A stretch of 64,000 nucleotides of DNA from positions 13,938,494 through 14,002,493 of the forward strand of contig JAJEKV010000014.1 in NCBI GenBank assembly GCA_021234155.1, in the 5' to 3' direction. This document shows, one piece after another, positions 55,387 to 64,000 of the stretch. The DNA comes from Isoetes taiwanensis. Lineage: Eukaryota; Streptophyta; Lycopodiopsida; Isoetales; Isoetaceae. Numbering within the stretch: position 1 is the stretch's first letter; the number at the start of each line of letters is the position of its first letter. The position numbers were made by a program, and so were the translations under genes. The notes under the pieces are model-generated. The model did not search any database. It saw nothing but the letters and a program-made list of their open reading frames with translations, and was not told the origin of the DNA.

Positions 55387-55789
55387 CCAACAATGGTATT
55401 TTATGGCCATGAAAATGTGGACTTCAATGGTTAAACAAAGGGTAAATGGGAATGAGATATGAGTATGGAAATGGGGGAGAGAAGAAGGCAAGATTTGGTG
55501 CCATGTATACAGGGGTCTTCCAAGCTCTTTAACTTCCAAACTTCAAAAGATGTCTTCCAAACTTCATAACCCAGATTCTTCTAGGGTATATTCTTGACTA
55601 AGCATTTGACCTCAAATAAAGTACCTCTTATGAACTTTAAGCACTTGTTGACCTAGAAGGTAAGCATCCTTTGATCTCCACATCAATATTGACTACCAGG
55701 CTCTTCCAAACTTTGACCTAGTCTTCCAAAATGATTAACCTAGTTTAATGCATTGACCACAGTTAGTATGTTGCCCTTTGGGGGCAACA
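55387..55789 (-). repeat. 5' LTR of the outer gypsy element, second part
   Basis: Begins with the second CCAAC, then continues the LTR (tattttatggccatgaaaat) to ggggcaaca at 55789. Matches 31703-32101. Confidence 0.93.
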
Positions 55790-55794
55790 GGAAG

Positions 55795-57149
55795 GTCACA
55801 ACACAAAGTCATCAAAAGTGGGGCTTTCTAGAACTCTTTTAGATTTGCAAATAGACATAAGTTAATAACGTACATTATTCTTTATTTAATGGGTACATAG
55901 AACAAAAATCAAAGTAGAAGACTTGCTAAAGGCCTATTATCGCAGACCCATTTATCTTGATGCAGTAATGCTTTTTAGATCCTCCTAACCATTATCCTAC
56001 TGCAATGATTCTTATTGAATGGATTGACTTTCGAGGTGCAGCTTATTTAAACTAAATATTTTGACGTTTTGGTCATCCAGTTGACTTTGTGGTGCATGTC
56101 AAGAGGTTTTAATGAAGATAAGCCATCTTCCAAAACACTTGCTAGTGTGTTTAATAAAGGTTGCAAAGGCGCATCCTAGAGTTTTCTAATGAAGTTGCTA
56201 TTTGGATCATCTTGTGAATTGGTTGATTATCTACTTGTCATGTGATTTTGAAAAAAATAGCCACTTTTAACCATCCAAACAATCAATATACTTCTAACCT
56301 ACTTGATGGATTCTTGACATCATCCACATCACTTGCTGCTACATTTGATTCGAAAAGAAAATAAAAGTAAAAATATGTTTTGAGCAACTTTACCTAGTGA
56401 TGGGCTTTTGAAACACTCATAATGGACTAACATGACCTTGGTATCAAGCCAACCTCATGAAAGTGCCTACCAAAGGGGTGGTCAGGACCTCCAGATATTC
56501 TTAAGCAAAGGTGGATTAGAATGGAGCAAATTGCAAAAGTTCAATTGTCCTTGAAATTTTGAAAGTTTTGGAACTGCCAAGTTTGCATATCTACATCTTG
56601 GAATCCATGTAGTAACATCTTTTCAAACTTGGAATGGTGAGAGAAGATTAACAACGGATGCTTAGTATTCAATTGCAGATTTTTGGATGCTTCCTTTGTT
56701 TACTATGGATTTTTGAATAGCAAACTTTAAACAAACAATTTTCAATGAGTGTATCAAAAAATTTGACAGTTATGGGACAACCAACTTTGGGAATCTGTAA
56801 CTTGATATAGAAAAAGCCTTAAATTATGAAATTTAGACTAAATCAAGATGGATAGGAACATATACACGAGACAAAATTTCAGAATTTTGGATGAGCAATT
56901 TGGAATCTATGGATAGTAAATTTCAATAATTGTATCAAAAATTTTTACAGTTTTAGAACAACTGGATTTACAAAGCCATAATTATGGATTTATAAATTTG
57001 CTTTAAAAGAAAGATGAATAGCAAGGGAACCAGGGAATTAATTTCAGTTTTTTTGGAGGTATAATTTGCATATGGGGCATTGCTAAACTTGCAGACTTGG
57101 GACAGTGAATTTTCAATGTTTATAGTAGGGATTTTGCTCAAAAATCAAA
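55795..57149. other. AT-rich intergenic DNA
   Basis: No open frame, domain or repeat partner. Two related phrases (gtatcaaaaa(a)ttt.acagttttgggac-like) near 56750 and 56935 hint at an old local duplication. Confidence 0.4.
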
Positions 57150-57695
57150 ACATTTGCACGAAACAAGGAGAATAGCATCTGTCCAGGAACAAGCTTCATT
57201 GTCCAGGAACAAGCTTGTAGCTATTGCATCAATTCGCACGGGGTCCCACAGGCTACGGATTGAGACAGGTAGATGGGAGCGGCCGCAATTGCCGCGAGAA
57301 GCGAGGCTATGTGCCTGTTGCCAGTTACAGGTTATTGAAGATGAAAGCCATACTCTTCTGAGTTGCCCTGCTTTTGAGATAGTCCGGAATCATTTTTTGA
57401 CCTTAGCATTCCATTCCACGCTTCCACAACTTCTCAGAGCACCATCTGTGCATGACTTGGCATTATACATACTTGAGGTTCTAGATAAATATCTGCAATT
57501 ACTGAGCCCTCAGTAGTCATTATCTCTGCTTATCTAGTATCATCATTACTGCAAAGGTTTTTCCCTTGAAAACCTTCCGAGGCAGGGGTTTTTTAATCCT
57601 AGTAGTAATGATTGTACTAGCCCATTGTATGGGTCCCATGACCTATTGGTCTCCGTGGACGTTAAAAAAACTATTCTATTCTATTCTATTGTTTA
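57150..57695 (+). mobile_element. LINE 3' end with (TATTC)n tail
   Basis: 57154-57516 encodes RIETGRWERPQLPREARLCA and CCQLQVIEDESHTLLSCPAF, the C-terminal CxxC...HxxxxC block of the microsatellite-tail LINE family, ending YLQLLSPQ. The 3' end has gacctattggtctccgtgga, cgttaaaaaaa and then (TATTC)n. gtccaggaacaagctt occurs twice (57180 and 57201). Strongly 5'-truncated. Confidence 0.88.
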
Positions 57696-58785
57696 GAGTT
57701 CATAACAATGTCAAAGATAGTATTACATCAGGATCTCAAAGGAAATGTAAAAATACATGAAAAGTTTGAAATATTTTGGTCACGCATGCCAAATAATAAA
57801 ACATAGAAGCCAAAGAAGAGCCTATAATCCTTCCTCTTAGAGCCACGTCAACCTGTTCTTCATGCCCAGAGCTTCCCATCCTCCTCTGAGCTGGATCCCC
57901 TTTTCCAAATCCGTTGTTTAGGTCAGTTCTTGGCAAATCTGAGTTATTTTGTTTGTTTTTTGTGGCCATAGTGGTTTTTTTGACATGTTTTTGGATGGTT
58001 TGGGGGCCTCAAGGCTATGATTAGTCCATTGACTTAGCTAAAAAGGTCGGTTCTTGGCACTCCTAGATTTTAGGATTCTTGAGAGAAAGTTTGAACAATA
58101 TCCCACAAGCTCAATCGAAAATTTAAGACCAGGCAATAAATTTGCTTCCACAGGATATTTTCAAATGCTTAAGTGGTTGTTCATATGGCAGAGAATGATT
58201 GGGAGGATGATGACTAGGTGTGTTGGGCCAATTTTTAGATTTTTTTTTTTTAATTTGGGCACGATTTCCAAGGAATGAGATTTGAAGGTCAAAACAAGGT
58301 CAAATTTGAAAATTTCAAAACCCAAACTACATGTTTTTTCGACTTCTATCTGATTAAAAAGGAATTTCTGAAAAATGAGCACTTTTATTTTAGGGGCAAA
58401 AAATAGTCAATGATGGGTGATATGGCAAAAATACTTGATGATTTGGCAAAAATAGGATGACATGGCTACACGGAGGTGGTGATATGGCAAGGAAAGTAGC
58501 AAGTACCCTTTTCCCTAGCCAAAAACGTTTTGTGACATGTGGAGGTGATGTGGATGACATGGAGGTGAGATGGATGACCTTTGATGATGATGTGGATGAC
58601 ATTTGACATGTGTGCACCAAAGCATTACTTTTTTTTTTTGTATTTCTTACGGTAATGCGTGCCTTCCCAAGATGTATGATGACAAATGCGCACTTTCTCT
58701 CTCTAGCTTTATTTTTAGAAAGAGAATATGGTCTTAGACCTTAGGAATCGCCAAATTTGATGAAGCTTTGGCATTTTCTCATGTA
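57696..58785. other. Intergenic DNA, nothing recognised
   Basis: Contains gatgacatgg/gatgatgtgg-rich sequence near 58440-58610 (a degenerate GATG repeat) and a short T run at 58620-58640. No gene is present. Confidence 0.45.
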
Positions 58786-59790
58786 TGGTGGAGCTTTGCC
58801 TACTTGGAATGACTTGGAGCAGGTCCAGAAAGCCTTCTTAGTATGAGCACTAGGGGTGAAGTCCACAGTCCCATATCAAATTCTACTGCAGGAGACAGGA
58901 TTCTTGCCTCTTCAGAGGGCGGCCCTTGAACGCCACATTGTCTATCTTTAGAAGGTGGTCAATATGGACGATGCTCGTCTTTCTAAACTAGCTTATATCA
59001 TGGCAATGGAGCCGCAGCGCCTCAAGGCCTGCTGGAGGGAAAAGAGAGCTCAATGGTTGGCTAGATGGAATGTGCAGGAGCACAGGTGCATACATGTACA
59101 AACAGAGGCAGATCGCCATAGCTTGAGGCAATATCTTGATGCTTGCTTCCTCAGCAAGCTTTGGGATGCCAATGCCCTTGAACAGGTCAAGACAGCACAC
59201 TACCAGCGCCATATAAATCCCACATTGGAGCGAGGCCCGCAATGCTACTGCGTACCCACTTGCCCATGAAAAGGCGCGGAGACTCATTGCCTCCATTACG
59301 CCTGCGAGGGCACATCATCTTGAATTGAGGCGAGGCGGATGGATTGGTGAGCCACGCCCGGGGCGAGCTCATCAATCTTTGCCAAATGGGAGTCATTGAG
59401 GATGAATCTCATACCCTTCAAAGTTGCCCGGCATATGATCAAATTCGGACCATATCTTTGAGTTGATCAGGCCTGGCCAGCCGTTACATGTGACATTGAG
59501 CACAGCATCCGTACGGGTGCTGGGATCATATCTTCAGGAGGTTATGGACATGCGAGATCAGCTATGTCCTCGGGCACACACTTGACATGTATATATACAT
59601 TGATGTATACTTGTACAGTTTGACAGCATTCTTATTACTGCCACGGTTTTTCCCTCGAAAACCCTTCGGGGCGGGGGTTTTTTAACCCGGACAGTAATAA
59701 GTTTGCTGCGCTCCTTATGGGTCCCATAGGCCGATTGGCCTCAGTGGACGATAAAAAATCATTCTCATTCTCATTCTCATTCTTCAAAAA
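58786..59790 (+). mobile_element. 5'-truncated LINE with (CATTCT)n tail
   Basis: It encodes LEQVQKAFLV, VKSTVPYQILLQETGFLPLQ and RAALERHIVYL, then, from 58955, RLSKLAYIMAMEPQRLKACW, REKRAQWLARWNVQEHRCIH and FLSKLWDANALEQVKTAHYQ. Zinc-block remnants (GVIEDESHTLQSCPAYDQIR in another frame) follow near 59390-59450. It ends ataggccgattggcctcagt, ggacgataaaaaa, (CATTCT)n. Stops at several places make it inactive. Confidence 0.88.
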
Positions 59791-61422
59791 AAGTAAAACC
59801 AATTCCATTCTATTCCATTCTATAAATTAATATGCATGCAAGCACATGATATTCATGAAGCATGAGTTTTGTAATATAAAGTCCTACATGTGATCCTATT
59901 CTTAGCAAGCTTGAGAATTTATAAATGATACATAAATCTTGATATTAATATATAATATAGGTTGCAATCTTCCATTTGTTAACTTCGGTTTAAAAAGTTG
60001 TGAATGTGGAAATGATGTTTTTAAATAAAATATTATCCCCAACTGTAGATTTTTCCTATTGATTCATTTATGTGCTTGAGATCCTGGGAACCATTTCCAT
60101 AGGTTTAAAAATGTGTATTTGGGGGTCATTTTTAATTGCTTCTACTATGTTTATGTTGGAAAGTTACATTTCAAACTTAAGAGACAACATAATCAATTTG
60201 TAAATGGGTAAATATCTCTTGACAATTTGAGTAAGCTCACACTCAAACTATCAATATTTGGACTTTAAAATGTGTTTTATTCGATAATTTCGTTTTTGGT
60301 TCATGTATTTGTCGTCATTAGAAACTTATATATTTTAAAGATCAATAGATCACAAATTGCTCTATGATGGTAAACAATTTTGCTCCAGAATATACATTAT
60401 GTAGAAGCACACATATATACACAACGTGGTCTTTAACACAATTCCATTATCGAAAGAACCCATTTTTTAATAATTATGAACATTAATACATGAGTAAGAG
60501 AGTTGGAACACACTACTTTCAATAGTTTAAAAATAGACCTAGCATTACGAATAAAATATTCTAACTAACACCATACTTCAACGTCTGAATAATAGTATTA
60601 ACACTAATAAAGCTAAGCAAGAAAGTTGGAATGCACTCCTTTAGTAGTTTAAAAGAAACAAAACATGTCTTTGCTAAAAGGAGACTTGTGGCTTGTGGTC
60701 GAAATAGTATCTTATTCCTTTTTTGCGTCCCCAAAGTTTGGGAGAGAACCATATCATAATGTTTCTTTAGTATATAAATATAGGTCATTTTATATTAGCA
60801 TCTGCAATGTAGCATATAAAAATGAAAAGAGGTATAGAGCATATATATTAAAAAATAGAATTCATTTATTAGAATGTTTTAATAATCTGAATTGTCAATT
60901 AGATTGTTATCCTTGGTTTTACTTGGATTTCACAGTCTACATGTGTATATTTTCAGTTACCCCGGATGGCATCGTAGAGTCCATTCTAGACCGAATTTGT
61001 TTATATTATGGCTATTGGTTCCAAGCTATTTATGTTGGTTTCTTTGGCTATATACCTACCTTTTATAGCCATTAATTATGTTTAATATAAAACCTTTCCT
61101 TTTCCCCAAGTTGAACTAAAAGCTAGAGAAATTTTATGTTAATTATGCATCTTGAAATAATTGAAACTCGATTTCTACATTTCGGAGCTTGGGATGGTGA
61201 AGTGGAACAAAAGTTAGTGCCCCTATATTAGTTACACATCGAGAAATTAGTGGAATCCAATTCCACCATTTTTTTAGTAAAGTAAAAAAAAAAAATTGCA
61301 AGGCAAATATTATTTCCTTCTAAGTGAATTCAGGATATTAGGGTTTAGTTATTGTGAAACTTACATCTTATATCAATTATTTCCCATTTTCTCTCTTAGA
61401 ATTAAGTAGCATATTGTTGATC

Positions 61423-61423
<1 letters not shown>
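59791..61423. other. AT-rich intergenic DNA
   Basis: A 136-codon plus-strand frame at 60668-61075 has no recognisable domain and the composition of AT-rich spacer, so I do not call it. Confidence 0.45.

Positions 61424-61482
<59 letters not shown>
61424..61482. repeat. (GATA)n microsatellite
   Basis: About 14 perfect GATA units. Confidence 0.95.
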
Positions 61483-61662
61483 ATAAATGAAATGTTGTAT
61501 TTAATATCACAAAAAATGGTTATTCGCGCAAAACGTATAATTATATGGCCATTTTATTATAGTTTGCATATGATTCTGTTGTTGTATTTGTATGAGGGTA
61601 TGCCAAGAGTATTTATAGAGCGCGTGTTGTATTTCTTGTTAGTTTGCACTCCCAACTATGGT

Positions 61663-61705
61663 TTTGGCATGCACGAGTGCATGCATACCATGCAATGCAT
61701 GCATG
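61663..61705. promoter_or_regulatory. Cluster of CATGCA (RY-like) motifs
   Basis: CATGCA or its reverse complement TGCATG occurs about five times in roughly 40 bp (for example gcatgcacgagtgcatgcat). RY motifs bind B3-domain factors in seed plants. No gene is placed next to it, so function is open. Confidence 0.25.
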
Positions 61706-62755
61706 TTGAGTCCCTTTAGTACTTAACACCATGCGAGGCGCATTGCTTTCTTTCTTCTGCGGCCATATAGGTATTTTCATATAAGAGACATACAATATTC
61801 ATCTTCTCGGTAAATTTGCAGATTAGCTTTATTTGTATGAGAGCTAGAATTCACAAATCCCTAGTTTATATAGATATAGCTTATTATGTGTTCATGCAGG
61901 CAGCAAGATCCAGTACTATGTTCATGTCGTTGCTTTTGCTTGTATTTTTGTCCTTCAATGAAGAACAGAAGGATATACCTCTCAAAGCATAATTTTCAAG
62001 CCCCTTCGTCATGTGCATCCACTTGAAGAAAGCTTTGAAGTAAGTTTTGCCAAGTTGTATGATTGCATAGTTGTGATTTGTGTGTTGGGAAAGGGTTATT
62101 CCATAGGAGATCAGAGTTGCAAGTTGTAACAAACTAACTTGCTGCCAATGGACAAACCTACCTTAATGATGTTTTGAAATGTAATTCCAATTTGTATCCT
62201 GAATACATAATAATATTATCATGCATATTGGCATATATTTTATTATTATTTACACATTCATTTGTCAATTTGTAATGTAAGCGTAAGATTCATGATTGTT
62301 ATTGCTTTCCTTTTTTTGTTCGTTTTATTACTTGCTACAAGGTTGCCTTTGACTCTAAACATATTTCAATGGTCTGGGAGGCCATGGTATATTTCTAAGC
62401 TATTTGAGGCTGCAAGACAACCTACCAAAGAAGAAGGTGTGCTGGACTAGGGATATTTACACTTCTTTGTTTTCTACAGCATACGGTATTCCATGTTCTT
62501 TACTCTATTAATATTATTTCATATCCCATGACCCATTTTCCATGTAGTTCCATTGCAACATTTTCTAAGTATGGAGCTTGTGTTATATAGAATCACCCTT
62601 CCGGGCCAAAATTTTTTTTGGACCCATGCACACCCCTGGGCCATCCTTTTTTTTTCTTTTCCCCGTCGTACACATTTCGTACAACATTCACACATATTTC
62701 ATACAACATTCTTGATATCTATTTCGTGAAGATATTTTGGAAGTACAAGAACTGA
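61706..62755. other. AT-rich intergenic DNA
   Basis: Short hydrophobic frames only. Nothing can be assigned. Confidence 0.4.
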
Positions 62756-64000
62756 TTGATGAGGATGGTCGCTCGTGACGATGGCGCTTATGGCTGCCGA
62801 CGGTTTTCCTTGTAGCTTGAGCATCTGGACTCCGTTTTTGATGATCTTTAGTTTCTTCGAAAGCTTATTCTGAGAGCTCTTCATGAACGTCATTTTTGTT
62901 AGGGCTTGCTATCAGGTTAGGGGCCGGATTTGAGTCTATTTGATTTCGGCCAGTTATAGTAGGGATGGGGAAGACAAATATTGCTCCAGCAGCCAAGGCG
63001 ACGGCAAAACGGCGTGAGTCTACCACCAGTTTAGTGATACATGATCCCCCACTTTCTGCGCAAAAAGAGGTAAATAATTCAGTTGGAAGCTCTTTGCCTT
63101 CAGTGGTGGCTACTCCAGTGGTTCTTGAGAAAAGGATTTTCCTCCCTTGCAAGGCGCTGCAAATAAGGGAGCGGAAGTTAATGGGAATTTGCATCAAACA
63201 GGTACAGATTCTAATCCTAATGTAGTTCCTCAGTCTCGGGCAAATGATAGTGCTTGGAAGTCATCTGATTTGGTTACAAAAGTTTCATATCAAAGATTTA
63301 GTGATTTACTTTGTAAGGATATATCTAATGCATCTAGAAAGGCAAGGGTGGCAGCTGCTTTACAGGTATTGTCTGAAGGGAGTAAGGAGGAGTTGTCGGC
63401 AATCTTGGACACATTGAAAGCCTGACAGATTTAACTTCAACAACAATTGCCGCCAGATGACATATTTTACCAGTCTGACTGTCAGAGTGTGGTTCAAGCG
63501 TCTGGTATTCATGTGGTTGAGGTGGAACATCAAGTTCATATTACGTGTGCTGAGAACTTATCTTTCTGTGCAGTTCTTGGGTATTTTACTGGTGGATATT
63601 TAGATTTTTCTCGGTTCCGTGTTTGGTTATCTCAGCTTCTGAAGGCTATGGCAGCAGCCTTCCCCACTGGATTCAAACAATTTTTAACATAATAACGTTT
63701 ATTTCTACATGGAATAGAATCTCATGCCACACTGGCCTCTTCTTTTAAAGATTCGCCAAGTTGCAGCACAAGAGATCCTCAAGTGCTTTTATATTTACGT
63801 GTTTTGCTTTGATGTGAATGTGTTGCATCTTCCAAGTGTGATCCTGCATGTTATCCAACAATGTTGTTTATGCTCTTTAGACTCTTATATTGACAAGTCA
63901 TACCTATTGCTTTATTGGCTGAGATAGCAATGCTCCACTAGATGCATTAGAGGCTGCTGAGCTAGAGACCCTGAAAGAACAGGCATTGCAGGCTAGTAAG
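62756..64000 (+). mobile_element. 5' part of a LINE (ORF1 region), cut by the window edge
   Basis: 62764-62870 is the reverse complement of 27615-27715, which precedes the endonuclease of the minus-strand LINE, so this is probably the same family in plus orientation. 62965-63425 encodes, with one frame change near 63140, MGKTNIAPAAKATAKRREST and then NDSAWKSSDLVTKVSYQRFS, RKARVAAALQVLSEGSKEEL. 63447-63692 encodes LSFCAVLGYFTGGYLDFSRF and RVWLSQLLKAMAAAFPTGFK. The edge reads SNAPLDALEAAELETLKEQA. This fits an ORF1 with an unclear domain. A host gene remnant is an alternative. Confidence 0.5.

Larger units (their letters stand above)
30204..55789 (-). mobile_element. Outer Ty3/gypsy retrotransposon (dual RNase H type), nested host of two insertions
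   Basis: LTRs start TGTTGACC and end GGGGGCAACA as read on plus. The flanks are ggaaa on the left and ggaag on the right, a five-base duplication with one difference. The element reads on minus: 5' LTR at right, primer site, gag with zinc knuckles, protease, archaeal-type RNase H, RT, degenerate RNase H, integrase, 3' LTR at left. A LINE (35134-36813) interrupts pol and a chromovirus (41857-55386) interrupts the 5' LTR. Without them the element would be about 10.4 kb. The two LTRs look nearly identical, so insertion is recent, although the coding region is broken. Confidence 0.93.

Noticed and set aside
60668-61075. A 136-codon open frame as a gene
   Set aside because: AT-rich composition, no domain and no similarity to anything else in the window.
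1-64000. CRISPR arrays, bacterial operons or ribosomal RNA genes
   Set aside because: No regularly spaced repeats with unique spacers, no operon-like gene packing and no rRNA sequence were seen. The window is plant nuclear DNA.

Overview
The window is nuclear DNA of a land plant. The evidence is a spliced amino acid permease gene with GT/AG introns, chromodomain and dual-RNase-H Ty3/gypsy retrotransposons, several endonuclease-type LINE families and AT-rich intergenic DNA full of degraded repeats. The repeat load and the element types would suit a seed-free plant (fern, lycophyte or bryophyte), but the sequence does not settle this.

Layout. 1-3.3 kb is intergenic with a two-copy tandem repeat and a degenerate GAATCT-rich repeat. 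3.38-6.0 kb (minus) is the only convincing intact host gene: a seven-exon amino acid/auxin permease family member of 505 residues. 7-8.1 kb holds a LINE remnant and a tRNA-like (SINE-like) segment. 8.6-10.5 kb and 18.5-24.1 kb are pyrimidine-rich repetitive DNA, the second with two LINE insertions that can be dated against empty paralogous copies. 10.87-16.6 kb is a direct duplication of about 2.6 kb with a 3.14 kb period. 16.9-17.8 kb has exon-like plus-strand segments of an unknown gene. 24.3-29.2 kb is a pile of LINE fragments.

30.2-55.8 kb is one nested retrotransposon complex. The outer element (30204-55789, minus) is a Ty3/gypsy element with 1.9 kb LTRs, a tRNA-Gln-like primer site and an archaeal-type RNase H placed before its reverse transcriptase. 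A 5'-truncated LINE with a 14-16 bp target duplication sits in its pol. A second gypsy element (41857-55386, minus, duplication CCAAC) sits in its 5' LTR. This inner element is a chromovirus (gag, protease, RT, RNase H, integrase, C-terminal chromodomain) with about 4.6 kb of extra coding sequence between its 5' LTR and gag. That extra block is the most interesting thing here: it contains an uninterrupted 196-residue protein whose C-terminal half is a histone H3 fold, about 85% identical by eye to canonical H3. The next open reading frame ends in a region resembling a very diverged H2A fold. The retrotransposon therefore carries histone-like genes as well as a histone-reading chromodomain.

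55.8-64 kb is AT-rich intergenic DNA with two more LINE 3' ends, a GATA microsatellite and, at the right edge, the 5' part of a LINE. One LINE family has a recognisable 3' end: a short hairpin with a compensatory base change, then a GTGGACGTTAAAA-like box, then a different microsatellite tail in each copy. A tiny copy of that tail interrupts the chromovirus pol and accounts for a run of glutamate codons.
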